Numbered from the stretch's first letter, positions 1 through 9,976 are shown. The stretch: 64,000 nucleotides of DNA from Actinomycetales bacterium (GCA_012719445.1 JAAYAH010000224.1:1-64000); one strand, 5' to 3'. Program-made: numbers and translations. Notes: generated from the letters alone by a model not told the origin.

Positions 1-849
1 GATCGTCCCGCACGACTCCAACGACGTGTTGGACCGCAACGAGATCCGCGACCCCGCACTCATCGTCGCCGAGTCCCGGATCACCACCCGCTCCATCGAC
101 GACCCCGACAACGAATTGATCGCCGCCTGCACCGCCGCCACGAAATCCCCACCCGCATACACCTGCGACCCACCCCGCCGCGCCGTCCACGTCCCCCCAC
201 TCACCGACACCTCCGCACCCGGCGTCCCCTGCCCACACGACCCCGACGACCCCCCACCACCCGACGACGTGCCGCCGGTGTCGACCTTGGTCAACCGCCA
301 CTGCTGGTTGGCGCCACCGGTGTCGGGGTACTGGGAGATCCGGGCGCCGTCGGCCGTCGACCACCCCCACAGGTCCATCGCCTTGCCGGAGTGGCGGTTG
401 ACGAAGCGGACGTAGCCGTCGGACTGCACCACGGCCTGCCACTGCTGGTTGTACCCGGTGGTCACCGGCCACTGGCGCAGCTCGGCGCCGTCGGCGGTGT
501 TCCAGCCCCACAGGTCGACGGCCTTGCCGCTGTGCCTGGCCACGATGCGCCACCACCCGGACGCGGCGGCCTCGAAGCGGAACTGCTGGCAGGGCGCACC
601 GGTGGCGGCCCACTGCTGGATCATCGCACCGTCGGCGGTGTCGCAGTTCGGGACGTCGATCAGCTTGCCGCTGTGCCGGTTGGCGATGGTGTACCAGTCA
701 CCGGCGTCGATGGTCGCCGCCGAGGCCGGCCCGGACGCGACCGAGGCGGTGAGCCCGGCGGCGACCAGGGCGAGGGCGACGGCGAGGGCCGGCCGCCTGC
801 CGCGGGAGCGGATGACGGGAGGACGGTGGGGAACCGACGGAGGTCGCAT
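1..849 (-). CDS. Secreted RICIN (CBM13-like) plus right-handed beta-helix protein, C-terminus beyond window
   Basis: Read on the minus strand from the ATG at 847-849, open to the window edge, so only the first 283 residues are visible. An AAGGAAG ribosome site lies just upstream. The first ~45 residues form a signal peptide ending ASA-A. Residues ~48-165 are a ricin-type beta-trefoil: repeated NRHSGK and Q-x-W elements (IQQW, LRQW, NQQW twice). A Gly/Ser linker follows. The last ~75 residues (VYAGGDFVAAVQAAINSL, RDSATMSAGSRISL, ending in CGTI) match the opening of secreted parallel beta-helix, pectate-lyase-like proteins. It likely binds and acts on plant or fungal polysaccharide outside the cell. 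The catalytic part is not visible, so the substrate is unknown. Confidence 0.8.
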   Translation of the reverse strand, partial: MRPPSVPHRPPVIRSRGRRPALAVALALVAAGLTASVASGPASAATIDAGDWYTIANRHSGKLIDVPNCDTADGAMIQQWAATGAPCQQFRFEAAASGWWRIVARHSGKAVDLWGWNTADGAELRQWPVTTGYNQQWQAVVQSDGYVRFVNRHSGKAMDLWGWSTADGARISQYPDTGGANQQWRLTKVDTGGTSSGGGGSSGSCGQGTPGAEVSVSGGTWTARRGGSQVYAGGDFVAAVQAAINSLSGSSMERVVIRDSATMSAGSRISLRSNTSLESCGTI

Positions 850-1119
850 GGTCTTCCTTTCCGGTGGGCGCCGCGGTACGGACAGCGGGCGGTCCGCCGG
901 CGGGCGACCGCCTCGCGGACCGGTGATCCGGGAACGTGCGCCGAGGAGGATCAGAGAGGTGACGCCGGCGACGATGATCGGATAACAGGATGTCGCCCAT
1001 CAGATGTCATGAAACGGACACGATGACCGGAACGGGCGCCGACAGGGGCGACCGGAACGGGCGCGAGAACGGACGTCGGAGGGAGCGCCGACAGGGCGAC
1101 CGGAGCGGGCTGCGCCGGC

Positions 1120-2493
1120 TCAGCCCCAGGCCTGGTCGACCGCCTCGACGAGCATGTGTCCCGGGTGCTCGATGAGCAGGTGCCGCCCGTCCTGCACGAC
1201 CGGCCGACCGGCCACGAGCAGGGTGTCGATGTCGGCGGCGGAGGCGGCCATGACGACCTGCTCCGGCAGCACGCCCGCGGTTCGGACGGAGTCGGTGCGC
1301 ACGCTGACGAGATCGGCGAACGCCCCCACCTCGACCCGGCCGGCCTCCGGCCAGCCCAGGGCGGCGTGACCGTACACGGTCATCGCGTCCACGAGCTCCG
1401 AGACGGCGAACCGACCCCGGTCCCCGGTGGCCAGCCGCTCGTGCATCTCCAGCCCGCGCGCCTCCTCGAAGAGGTCGACGACGGCGTTCTGGTCGGTGCC
1501 GAGGGTCAGCGACGACCCCGCGTCGGTGAGGTCCCGGCTGGGACCGATGCCGTCGGCGACGTCCCGCTCGGTCGTCGGGCAGATGCAGGTGCTCGTGTGC
1601 GAGCCGCCGATGAGCGCGACGTCCTCGGGGGTGAGGTGGGTGGCGTGCACGGCCGAGACCGAGGAGTGCAGGACCCCGTGGTCGGCGAGCAGCCGGGTCG
1701 GGGTCACCCCGTACGCGGCGAGACAGGCGGCGTTCTCCGACCTCTGCTCGGAGAGGTGCATCTGCAGCGGCCGCCGGGCGCCGTCGGCCTCCGTCGTCGC
1801 GTCGACGATGTCGGCGAACTGGTCGGCCGGCACGGCACGCACGGAGTGGATGCCGGCTGCCACCCGGAAGAACGCGTCGTCGGCCAGCGCGCTGACCCGG
1901 TTGGCCCAGCCCTCGGCGTCCCCGTCGTCGAAGCGACGCTGCACACCCTCCAGGGGCACCCCGATGCCCGCCGAGAGGTAGCAGGTGTCCAGCAGGGTGA
2001 GCCGGATGCCGGCCCGTCTGGCGGCCTCCCGCAGCGCCTCGCCCATGGCGTTGGGGTCGCCGTAGCGGGCACCACCAGGGCCGTGGTGCAGGTAGTGGAA
2101 CTCCCCGACGCAGGTCACCCCGGCCAGCGCCATCTCGGCGTACACGGCGGTGGCCAGGTCGCAGTAGGACTCCGGGTCCATCCGGGCGGCGAGGGCGTAC
2201 ATGCGCTCCCGCCACATCCAGAAGGTTCCGCCGCTGTCGTGGGTGCGCCCGCGCAGGGCCCGGTGGAACGCGTGCGAGTGGACGTTGGCGAACCCCGGAA
2301 GGACGACGCCGCGGAGCCGGGTCTCGCCGTCCCCCGGCTGGACCCCCGGGGTCACCTCGTCGATCCGCCCGTCCTCGCCGACGACGATCCGGACCCCCTG
2401 CGTCAGCCCATGGGGCAGCCACGCCCGCTCACACCACCACGTGGTGACAGAGGAGTCCTGCTTGCGCTGACGGCGCGCACTCACGATCGGCAC
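1120..2493 (-). CDS. hutF: Formimidoylglutamate deiminase HutF
   Basis: 457 residues, GTG start at 2491-2493 with GGGAAG directly upstream (tight spacing). Amidohydrolase-superfamily enzyme that deiminates N-formimino-L-glutamate to N-formylglutamate plus ammonia in histidine breakdown. Visible metal-site residues are H72 and H74 (VHSHAFHR), H246 (QMHLSEQ) and D334 (LGTDQN). CICPTTERDVADGI is typical of the HutF branch. Other hut genes are not beside it: downstream is the divergent-facing RICIN gene and upstream a divergent protease. It therefore looks like a stand-alone unit or the end of one. The alternative would be a related guanine or hydroxydechloroatrazine-type deaminase, but the motif pattern favours HutF. 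Confidence 0.9.
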   Translation of the reverse strand: MPIVSARRQRKQDSSVTTWWCERAWLPHGLTQGVRIVVGEDGRIDEVTPGVQPGDGETRLRGVVLPGFANVHSHAFHRALRGRTHDSGGTFWMWRERMYALAARMDPESYCDLATAVYAEMALAGVTCVGEFHYLHHGPGGARYGDPNAMGEALREAARRAGIRLTLLDTCYLSAGIGVPLEGVQRRFDDGDAEGWANRVSALADDAFFRVAAGIHSVRAVPADQFADIVDATTEADGARRPLQMHLSEQRSENAACLAAYGVTPTRLLADHGVLHSSVSAVHATHLTPEDVALIGGSHTSTCICPTTERDVADGIGPSRDLTDAGSSLTLGTDQNAVVDLFEEARGLEMHERLATGDRGRFAVSELVDAMTVYGHAALGWPEAGRVEVGAFADLVSVRTDSVRTAGVLPEQVVMAASAADIDTLLVAGRPVVQDGRHLLIEHPGHMLVEAVDQAWG

Positions 2494-2855
2494 CTTCCCA
2501 CGACGACGGGTCCCGTACCTGACGCCGCGCCGTTCAACATAGCGAGGTTATAGACGATCTGATCGCCACAGGAAGCCCGAATGTGACATCAACCCCCGAA
2601 ATGACGACGGCCGGTCGGTCGAGAGGACGAGACCAGCGTGCACCCGCCGTCTCCGCCCCCGGCTGCCGGGTCCGACCGGGGTCATTGCGAGCGAGCCGTA
2701 CCACAGGACAGCGGCGTGGCCCAGATCCAGGCGATGTGAGATTCACCTTTCTCCCTCGTCCCAACGCACCGCGCCCCGATTCCCGTTGGTCGGACGAGCG
2801 GGCGGGGAACCGACGGGGCCGCCCGACGTCGTGGACGAGGTGAACGGGAGAGGTC
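2494..2855. other. Divergent intergenic region between hutF and the S8 protease
   Basis: 362 bp between two divergent genes, so both promoters should lie here. I see no clear -35/-10 pair or long palindrome. The only firm element is GGGAGAGG at about 2844-2851, the ribosome site for the protease. Confidence 0.5.
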
Positions 2856-5800
2856 ATGAACTGGTGGGGTCGACGAGGCCGACACGAGGTGGCGGCAGGT
2901 GATCGATCGGCAGGTGGTCGGTCGGCAGGTGGTCGGTCGGCAGGTGGTCGGTCGGCACACCGTCGGTCCGCAGCCGGTCGACCGGTCGGCGGTCGATCCG
3001 CGGTGGTGCCGGTTCTCGCGGCGCTGGCCCTTGCGGCTCCGCCCGCGGTGGGGGCCGGACCGGCGACCGGGGCCGTGGCGTCCACCGGGACCGGAGCATC
3101 GGGTAGCGCCACCGCGTCCGGCGGGTCGACGGCGGCGAAGCGGTCCGTCGCCCTCGGCAGATCGCATTCGGTGACGCTGATCACCGGTGACACGGTCCGG
3201 GTGCGGATGGTGGACGGCGTCCCACAGGTCTCGACGGATCCGTCGCAGCACCTCGCGGGGGTGGTGCGTCGCCAGGGCAGGAACGTGTACGTCGTCCCGT
3301 CGACGGCGATGTCCCTGGTGGCCTCGCGCAGGGTCGACCCGGAACTGTTCAACATCACGAAGCTGATGGCACAGGGCCGCTCGGACGCGCGCAGCACCAC
3401 CCTCCCGGTGATCGTGGCCTCGGAGCGGGGCGCGCTCGCCCAGGATCCGCCGCGCAGGCCGCGGGCAGGAGCCCCGGCCGCACCCCGGGCCAGCAAGGCA
3501 CGGCGGAAACTGCCGGCGCTGGGTGCCACGGCCGTCACGGTGTCCAAGGCTCGGGCGGAGCACTTCTGGGCCGACGTGACCGAGGCGGACGCCGGTGCGG
3601 GCACTGCGGAGGGGACCGCACCGACCGAGCTGGCCGACGGCCTGGGCAAGCTCTGGCTCGACGGCCGGGTGCGGGCGACCCTCGACCGGTCGGTCCCGCA
3701 GCTCGGGGTGCCGGCCGCAGGGAAGAAGGGCCTGACCGGCAAGGGCGTGAAGGTCGCCGTCCTGGACTGCGGGGTCGACGACCAGAACGCCGACGTCGCC
3801 CCCGCGGTGATCGCGGAGCGGGACTTCGCCGGTGAGGGCGACACCGACGACCACTGCGGGCACGGTACCCACGTGGCCTCGATCGTGGCCGGGTCCGGCA
3901 GGAACTCGAACGGGAGGTACCGGGGCGTGGCTCCCGGGGTGTCCCTCCTGGACGGCAAGGTCCTCGACGAGGACGGCTGGGGCGAGGAGTCCTGGATCCT
4001 CGCCGGCATGCAGTGGGCCGTCGACCAGGGCGCCGACGTGATCAACATGAGCCTGGGCGGGGACGCCACCGACGGCACGGACCCGCTCTCGGCGGCCGTG
4101 GACGCCCTCAGCGCCTCCTCCGGCGCCCTGTTCGTCATCTCCGCGGGGAACGAGGGCGAGGACGGCGAGAACACCATCGGCTCACCGGGCACGGCGGCGT
4201 CCGCGCTGACCGTCGGGGCCGTGGACCGTGAGGGGCAGGTCGCGGAGTTCTCCAGCCGCGGCCCGCTCCCTGGCGGCTCGGCCAGGGTCAAGCCCGAGGT
4301 CACCGGCCCGGGCGTCGACATCGTCGCGGCCCAGGCCGACGGCACCGAGGCCGGCGACGTCGCTGCCTCCGGGTACGTGACGCTCTCGGGGACGTCGATG
4401 GCGGCCCCGCACGTGGCCGGTGCCGCAGCGATCCTGGCCCAGGCCCACCCCTCGTGGACGGGAGCGCGGCTGAAGGCGGAGCTGGTCGCCACGGCCAGGC
4501 CGAGCACGGACGCCCCGGTGTGGTCCCAGGGCACCGGACTGATCGACGTCGCGGCCGCGGTGGACGGCACCGTCGAGGTCAGCCCCGCCAGCCTGGACCT
4601 CGGGTTCCTCGACTGGCCGCACGGTGACGACCCGGCGGTCACCCGCACGGTGACCTACACCAACGGCGGCCCGTCCACGGCCGACCTGACCCTGGCGGCG
4701 TCGCTGGCCGACGCCGGGGGCGATGCCTTCCCGGAGCAGGGCGTCACCGTCACCCCGACGTCGCTGTCCCTGGCCCCCGGCGCCTCCGGGAAGGTCTCGG
4801 TCACGGTCGACCCGGACGCCGCGGGGGTCGGCGCCTGGGGCGGGTACCTCACGGCATCCGTTCCCGGCACGGCGAACGGCACGGCGAGCGGTGCGGCGAG
4901 GGTCGTCACCCGCACGGCTCTCGGTCTGGTCAAGGAGACCGAGAAGTACGACGTCGAGATCAGGGCCATCGACCGCTCCGGTCGGCCGACGTCCGCCTTC
5001 GACGCCCAACTGGTGAACGTCGAAACGGCCGAGGGGTTCATGTCCCTCCCACCGGTGGTGGACGGCGTCCAGCGGGTCCGGGTCCCGGTGGGCACCTGGA
5101 GCGTCGGCACCGCCGTCACCGAGGAGGACGGCGTCTCCATGTCGCAGGTCGTGCGACCCGAGGTGGTGGTGGACCACGACCTCACCCTGACGCTGGACGC
5201 CCGGACGGCGAAGCCCCTGGCCGCAGCGGTCACCGACGTCCGGGTGTCGGGGGTGATAGGCGTCGTCGACTACTCGTGGACGTCCGCCGATGCCGCCACG
5301 AACTCCTCGTTCCTCGTGTGGAGCGACCCGGACGCGGTGTTCCAGACCCCGACGGGGAAGGTCTCCCACCCGGGATTCGCATCCTCGGCGCGGGCCGAGT
5401 TCAAGGATTCGGAGATCTCCGCGTCCCTGCACGGCGACCCACGCGCGAAGGACTCCTTCGCACTGTGGTCGCAGTGGGAGGACAAGGCCCTGGAGGGGCG
5501 CCACACGGTGACCCTGGTCCCGGCACCGCCCGCCGGCCGGGCCGTGCGTCCGAGAGGTGCCTACGCCCTGCTCGTCGCGGACGAGGACCCGGAGACGCCG
5601 GAGGACGACGCCGTCGCCGAGCTGGTGTCGCGGGGCGCCGCAGGGGTCGTCCTGGTCCACGGCGCGGACAGGGGGTTCGCCTCGCTGGAGAAGCGCACCG
5701 TGCCGGCCCTGATGACGGACGCCGCCACCGGCAGCCGCCTTGCCGCCGCGCTGGGTCACCGGTCCGGCCGCCTCACCTTCGACTGCGCGCAGTGGACCAG

Positions 5801-6884
5801 GCCGAGCTACACCCTCGGCAGGGTCGTGCAGGGCAAGGTCCCCGAGACCGTCGCCCTGCGGGCCCGCCGCCGTGACCTCGTGGAGGTGCGCAGCGAGATC
5901 CGGGCCCAGAACGCCGACGCGGTGGGTGAACTCTCCTACCCGGTCCTCGGCCCCGACAACAGCGGTGGAGGGCTCATCCATCGGGTGAAGGCAGGAACGG
6001 TCCGCACCGACTACCTGCCCGCGGGCCTGCGTATCCAGGCCTCGTGGGTCATGGGCGCCGACATGAACGCGGGGTCGGTGGATCTCTGGAGCGGCGACTC
6101 CGCCATGGAGTGGACGTCGACGATGCCGGCCCACCGGGCCGGCGCGAAGGTCCGGCAGACCTGGATGAACGCCGTCCTGGCCCCGAGCACGGCGCACTCC
6201 GACGCCCCGGACCTGATCCCGTCGCTGTCCGGGGACCAGGTCGACGGCCTCGTCTCGTCGTTCACGGACGGCTCGGGCCACCGGACCGAGTACTCCGGAG
6301 ACGGGTCGGCCGCCTGGACGCTGACCAGGAACACGTCCCGGGGGAAGGTGGTGGCCGACGGCACGGACCCGTGGGTGTCGGCGACGCTACCGACCGGTCG
6401 CGGCCGGTACGTGCTGTCGTTCAGGGCGTCGCGGGCCCTGCCGCTGTGGCGGACGTCGCCGTCGGTGCGGTCGGTGTGGTCGTTCACGGCCGACGTCGCG
6501 GCGTCCGACGAGGACGACCCGTCCGGCGAGGACGCGGCCACGCCGCTGCCGCTGCTGGACGTGCGGACGAGACTGCCGCTGAACGTCACGAACACGGCGC
6601 GCGCCGGCAGGCCGATGACGTTCGCCGTCACCGGTGTCCTCGCCGGGGCGGACACGACGAGGGTCAAGACCATGACCGTCGAGATCTCCGCTGACGGCGG
6701 CAGGCACTGGCGGCGGGCCACGCTGACACGGGTGGACGCCGACACCTTCCGGGCGAAGGTGGTCAACCCGAAGGTCACCGGCAGCGGGGCCGCCCGCGGG
6801 GCGGTGGCCCTGCGGATCACGGCGAAGGCAGCTCAGGGCAGCACGGTCGTCCAGACGGTCAAGGCCGCCTACCGGGTGCGGTAG
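2856..6884 (+). CDS. Large secreted subtilisin-like S8 serine protease
   Basis: 1342 residues, ATG preceded by GGGAGAGG. Catalytic triad is D304 (VAVLDCGV), H336 (GHGTHVAS) and S514 (GTSMAAPHVAG), in the usual order; the oxyanion Asn lies in SAGNEGE. The Asp motif reads DCG, not the common D-S/T-G. A propeptide of ~250 residues precedes the domain. Residues after ~575 carry Fn3-like beta-rich segments and a stretch around 890-970 (VSRGAAGVVLVHG, VPALMTD) that resembles a PA domain. The signal peptide has an unusually long n-region of RSAGG repeats before the hydrophobic core at ~50-65. It likely digests extracellular protein. Downstream lies a strong hairpin shared with the convergent GH74 gene. 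Confidence 0.93.
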   Translation: MNWWGRRGRHEVAAGDRSAGGRSAGGRSAGGRSAHRRSAAGRPVGGRSAVVPVLAALALAAPPAVGAGPATGAVASTGTGASGSATASGGSTAAKRSVALGRSHSVTLITGDTVRVRMVDGVPQVSTDPSQHLAGVVRRQGRNVYVVPSTAMSLVASRRVDPELFNITKLMAQGRSDARSTTLPVIVASERGALAQDPPRRPRAGAPAAPRASKARRKLPALGATAVTVSKARAEHFWADVTEADAGAGTAEGTAPTELADGLGKLWLDGRVRATLDRSVPQLGVPAAGKKGLTGKGVKVAVLDCGVDDQNADVAPAVIAERDFAGEGDTDDHCGHGTHVASIVAGSGRNSNGRYRGVAPGVSLLDGKVLDEDGWGEESWILAGMQWAVDQGADVINMSLGGDATDGTDPLSAAVDALSASSGALFVISAGNEGEDGENTIGSPGTAASALTVGAVDREGQVAEFSSRGPLPGGSARVKPEVTGPGVDIVAAQADGTEAGDVAASGYVTLSGTSMAAPHVAGAAAILAQAHPSWTGARLKAELVATARPSTDAPVWSQGTGLIDVAAAVDGTVEVSPASLDLGFLDWPHGDDPAVTRTVTYTNGGPSTADLTLAASLADAGGDAFPEQGVTVTPTSLSLAPGASGKVSVTVDPDAAGVGAWGGYLTASVPGTANGTASGAARVVTRTALGLVKETEKYDVEIRAIDRSGRPTSAFDAQLVNVETAEGFMSLPPVVDGVQRVRVPVGTWSVGTAVTEEDGVSMSQVVRPEVVVDHDLTLTLDARTAKPLAAAVTDVRVSGVIGVVDYSWTSADAATNSSFLVWSDPDAVFQTPTGKVSHPGFASSARAEFKDSEISASLHGDPRAKDSFALWSQWEDKALEGRHTVTLVPAPPAGRAVRPRGAYALLVADEDPETPEDDAVAELVSRGAAGVVLVHGADRGFASLEKRTVPALMTDAATGSRLAAALGHRSGRLTFDCAQWTRPSYTLGRVVQGKVPETVALRARRRDLVEVRSEIRAQNADAVGELSYPVLGPDNSGGGLIHRVKAGTVRTDYLPAGLRIQASWVMGADMNAGSVDLWSGDSAMEWTSTMPAHRAGAKVRQTWMNAVLAPSTAHSDAPDLIPSLSGDQVDGLVSSFTDGSGHRTEYSGDGSAAWTLTRNTSRGKVVADGTDPWVSATLPTGRGRYVLSFRASRALPLWRTSPSVRSVWSFTADVAASDEDDPSGEDAATPLPLLDVRTRLPLNVTNTARAGRPMTFAVTGVLAGADTTRVKTMTVEISADGGRHWRRATLTRVDADTFRAKVVNPKVTGSGAARGAVALRITAKAAQGSTVVQTVKAAYRVR
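2890..3000 (+). repeat. 15-bp coding tandem repeat in the protease signal region
   Basis: About seven 15-bp units of the form GGTCGGCAGGTGGTC, three of them identical or nearly so (2905-2949), then degenerate copies to ~3000. They encode R-S-A-G-G pentapeptides in the positively charged n-region of the signal peptide. The period is a multiple of three, so copy-number change keeps the frame. Confidence 0.85.
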
Positions 6885-6891
6885 GGACGAC

Positions 6892-6936
6892 GCCGGGCAG
6901 GTCGGCACGACGCGAGGTCGTGCCGACCTGCCCGGC
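6892..6936. terminator. Bidirectional hairpin between convergent S8 protease and GH74 genes
   Basis: Perfect 20-bp arms (6892-6911 and 6917-6936) around a 5-nt loop GCGAG, starting 8 bp after the protease stop and 43 bp before the GH74 stop. There is no T-tract, as is usual in high-GC actinobacteria. It can serve both converging transcripts. Confidence 0.85.
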
Positions 6937-6979
6937 GATCACGGGTCGGTGGCCCGCGCTCGACGGACCACCGGGGGGA

Positions 6980-9811
6980 TCAGCTGGCGGTGCAGGTCAC
7001 GGTCGGGACGGCGTTGGAGCCGTTCCAGGACCCGAGGAACCCGAAGTTGGTGCTCCCACCGGCGGACAGCGTGCCGTTCCACGACATGTTCGTCGCCGTG
7101 ACGCTGGAACCACTGGTGGTCACATTCGCGCTCCAGTACTGGTTGAGGGTCTGGCCGTCGGGGAACGTCCAGGTCACCCGCCAGCCGCTGATCGCGGAGC
7201 TCCCGGCGGTGACCTTGACGTCACCCTGGAAGCCTCCCGGCCACTGCCCGGCCACCGTGTAGGTCGCCGAGCACGCCTTCCCACCCGAACTGGTCGTGGT
7301 CGTCGTGGTCGGCGGCCTGGTGGTCGTCGTCGTGGTGGTCGTGGTCGTCGTCGGCGGCCGCGTCGTGGTGGTCGTGGTCGTCGGCGGCCGCGTCGTCGTG
7401 GTCGTCGTGGTGGTGGTGGTGGTCGGCGGCCTGGTGGTGGTGGTCGTGGTCGTCGGCGGCCGCGTCGTGGTCGTCGTGGTCGTCGTGGTGGTGGTCGGCG
7501 GCCTGGTGGTGGTCGTGGTCACCGAGCCGGACGGGTCGGCGTACTGGACGCCGCGACCGTTGGTGCCGAGGTAGACCCGGCCGTAGATCCGCGGGTCACC
7601 GGTCAGCGCGTCGCCCATGTTGCCGAACTGGTGCTTGTCGTCGTTGATCCGGACCCAGTTCGCGGCCTTGTCGTCCGACCGGAACACCCCGGTCACCCCG
7701 TCGACCGTGCCGACGATGTAGATCGCCTGGTAGGACGCACCGGGTGCGGCCTTCCCGAAGCCCACGCTGCGGGCCCCGGTCACATTCGAGACCTTGGTGA
7801 ACGTGGCACCGGAGTCGGTGGAGCGGTACAGGCCGCCGGAGTCGCCGGCCAGCCAGATGTCGCCCTCGGCGCCGGGGACGGCGCGGAAGTTGACCGAGGT
7901 CGGCAGCCCGGAGGCCGTCTGGGTGAACGACTGCCCGCCGTTGGTGCTGACGTAGAAGGTGCCGTTGGAGACCGCGTAGAACTTCTGCGGGTTCACCCGG
8001 TCCGACTCGACCTTCGCGTTGGCCGGCACGCCCTGGGAGGCGCTCCAGGAGTTGCCGAAGCCCACCGAGTAGTGCACCTGGATGCCGGGGTCGCCCGGCG
8101 CCCAGACGAAGCGGCTGCCGTCGGCCGCGGCCGCGACCGTGCCGCCGTTGTTGACCCCGCCGGGCTCCTGGCCCTGGAACCAATTCGAACCGCCGTCGGT
8201 CGAGAACGCCACGTGGGCGTCGTTCGGCCGATCGGAGTCGGTGAAGTTGCCGGACCGCACCATGACGCTCGGGTTGGTCTCGGCGTAGTCGACGGACGTG
8301 GTCGAGGTGAAGACCGGGGTGGACATCATCTTCGACGGCACCTTGGTCAGGTCGGTGTGCACGAAGCCGCTGATGTCACCGAGACCGCTGACCAGCGAGG
8401 CGCCGGTCGGTGGGCTCATCAGGTCGAGGACCGCGGTCTCCTCCAGCCCCTGGGCCACCGGCTTGATGGTGATCTGGTCACCGGCGTCCCAGGCGGTGAG
8501 GTTCGTCGTCCCGTAGATCGTCGCCCCGGTGCCGTACATCATCCGGTTCGAGTTGAACGGGTCGATCTGCAGCTCCTCGGTCATCCAGCCGAGCTTCGGG
8601 GTGACCTCGGGCGGCTGCGGGTTGGCGCTGAAGGTAAGCCACGGGGCGCCGGAGATGTCCATCGTGTAGCGGAACGAGCGGCTGGGGTAGCTGGTCCAGT
8701 CCCAGGCCTTCGTCCAGGTGGCACCGGAGTCGGTGCTGCGGAAGATCTGGATGTCCGGCCACCAGGAGATCTGCGTCGTCACCATGATCGTGCTGGGGTT
8801 CTGCCGGTCGATGGTCAACCCGCTGTAGCCGAAGTAGGCGTCGCCGCTCGAGGAGGGGACCGGGCTGATCTGCGTCCACGTACCCGTGGCGATGCTGTAC
8901 TTCCACACGTCGCCCTTGGCCCCGTCGTACGGGCCGCCGGTGTCGGAGGTGGCGATGTAGAGCAGCTTGTTGGTCGGGTCGATGACGCCCTTGTGCGCCA
9001 TGTACCCGGTGGGCTGGCCGGCGACCCGCTCCCAGCTCGTCCCGCCGTTGGTGCTGCGGTAGACGGTGTTCTCCTTGTCGGCCACCCCGACATAGATGCC
9101 CTGGGTCGCGCTGCCCGCCGAGCCGGTGGACTTGTCGAAGGTCACCCAGACGACACCCTGGTTGTCGGCCGTGTAGTCGTTGGCCGGGTCCTGGACGTAG
9201 TTGCCGACGTTGGGGAAGTTGGTCACCTGCGACCAGGTGACCCCGGAGTCGGTGGACCGCCACAGGCCCTTACCGCTGGGCGCGCCGAAGTACAGGACGC
9301 TGTTCTTGTTGGGGTCGACCGCGAGGCGCTCACCCATGCCCCGGCCGGGCATGTTTCCGCCGAGCTTGAACGGCAGGGTCGTGATCTGCCAGGTGTTGCC
9401 GCGGTCCGAGGAGCGGATGATCGCGCCGTTGTTGGGGTCCCAGCTGTTGGTGTACATCCCGACCGCGGCGTACACCTTGTCGGCGTCCACGGGGTCGGGA
9501 GCGATGCTCACGCCGCCGAGGTAGCCCCACCTGTCCCAGCCCACCCAGTCGGTCAGCGGGATCCAGCGGGAGGTGGAGGGGTTCCACCGGTAGAGACCGC
9601 CCATGTCGGTGCGGGCGTAGATGAGGTCCTTCTCGGCGGGGCTGAACTCGATGCCGGGGACGAACCCGCCACCGACGATCTCGACGTTCTTCCATGTGTA
9701 TGCCTGGGAGGCGGCCGCGGTCGCCACGGGTGCGGTGGCGACCTGCGAGACCGCAGCCAGGGACGCGGCGACCAGGATGCCTGACGCCGCGCCGACAAGA
9801 CTCTTGCGCAT
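6980..9811 (-). CDS. Secreted GH74 xyloglucanase/endoglucanase with CBM2
   Basis: 943 residues from the ATG at 9809-9811, chosen over an upstream in-frame start because GAAGAGGG precedes it and a signal peptide follows at once (cleavage near TAAA-SQ). The catalytic GH74 double beta-propeller spans ~38-770. D69 (YARTDMGG) and D463 (EETAVLDLMSPP) match the two catalytic Asp residues of the family. BNR-type repeats (RSTDSGATW) recur. A long Thr/Pro/Arg linker follows and then a C-terminal CBM2 (CSATYTVAGQW to the final Cys), which binds cellulose. It hydrolyses xyloglucan or beta-1,4-glucan outside the cell. A LacI-type dyad lies ~155 bp upstream. Confidence 0.95.
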   Translation of the reverse strand: MRKSLVGAASGILVAASLAAVSQVATAPVATAAASQAYTWKNVEIVGGGFVPGIEFSPAEKDLIYARTDMGGLYRWNPSTSRWIPLTDWVGWDRWGYLGGVSIAPDPVDADKVYAAVGMYTNSWDPNNGAIIRSSDRGNTWQITTLPFKLGGNMPGRGMGERLAVDPNKNSVLYFGAPSGKGLWRSTDSGVTWSQVTNFPNVGNYVQDPANDYTADNQGVVWVTFDKSTGSAGSATQGIYVGVADKENTVYRSTNGGTSWERVAGQPTGYMAHKGVIDPTNKLLYIATSDTGGPYDGAKGDVWKYSIATGTWTQISPVPSSSGDAYFGYSGLTIDRQNPSTIMVTTQISWWPDIQIFRSTDSGATWTKAWDWTSYPSRSFRYTMDISGAPWLTFSANPQPPEVTPKLGWMTEELQIDPFNSNRMMYGTGATIYGTTNLTAWDAGDQITIKPVAQGLEETAVLDLMSPPTGASLVSGLGDISGFVHTDLTKVPSKMMSTPVFTSTTSVDYAETNPSVMVRSGNFTDSDRPNDAHVAFSTDGGSNWFQGQEPGGVNNGGTVAAAADGSRFVWAPGDPGIQVHYSVGFGNSWSASQGVPANAKVESDRVNPQKFYAVSNGTFYVSTNGGQSFTQTASGLPTSVNFRAVPGAEGDIWLAGDSGGLYRSTDSGATFTKVSNVTGARSVGFGKAAPGASYQAIYIVGTVDGVTGVFRSDDKAANWVRINDDKHQFGNMGDALTGDPRIYGRVYLGTNGRGVQYADPSGSVTTTTTRPPTTTTTTTTTTTRPPTTTTTTTRPPTTTTTTTTTTTRPPTTTTTTTRPPTTTTTTTTTTTRPPTTTTTTSSGGKACSATYTVAGQWPGGFQGDVKVTAGSSAISGWRVTWTFPDGQTLNQYWSANVTTSGSSVTATNMSWNGTLSAGGSTNFGFLGSWNGSNAVPTVTCTAS
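7291..7520 (-). repeat. Low-complexity Thr/Pro/Arg linker repeat in GH74
   Basis: A GGT/GTC/GTG-rich stretch coding on the minus strand for runs of Thr broken by R-P-P about six times (unit near TTTTTTRPP). It links the catalytic domain to CBM2. The blocks are near-identical at DNA level, so slippage or recombination could change linker length. Confidence 0.9.
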
Positions 9812-9964
9812 GGGTCCCTCTTCGACGACGGGGATGGTCAAGGGGCTCGACCCACCGGATCGGCGTCCAGTCGTCCGTCGCGCGGGGTCCAGGGAAGACA
9901 CGGACCGCACGATGTCGACACGACGCTCGGGCGCAGCTGACTGGCGGGGCGTACGACGGATTGT

Positions 9965-9976
9965 CGAAACGCTTCG
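9965..9976 (-). promoter_or_regulatory. LacI-type operator candidate upstream of GH74
   Basis: CGAAACGCTTCG is a near-perfect dyad with the central C-G step typical of LacI-family sites. It lies ~155 bp upstream of the GH74 start. A perfect TTGACA on the minus strand (10018-10023) is followed at 17 bp by GAAGGT (9995-10000), a weak -10. This would put the dyad about 10-25 bp past the start of transcription. Confidence 0.4.

Noticed and set aside
2534-4648. Long minus-strand open frame over the protease
   Set aside because: Shadow of the S8 protease reading frame caused by high GC; no recognised motif or ribosome site.
6920-9784. Long plus-strand open frame over the GH74 gene
   Set aside because: Antisense shadow: low-complexity G/R/V-rich translation, no domain, while the minus strand encodes a complete GH74-CBM2.
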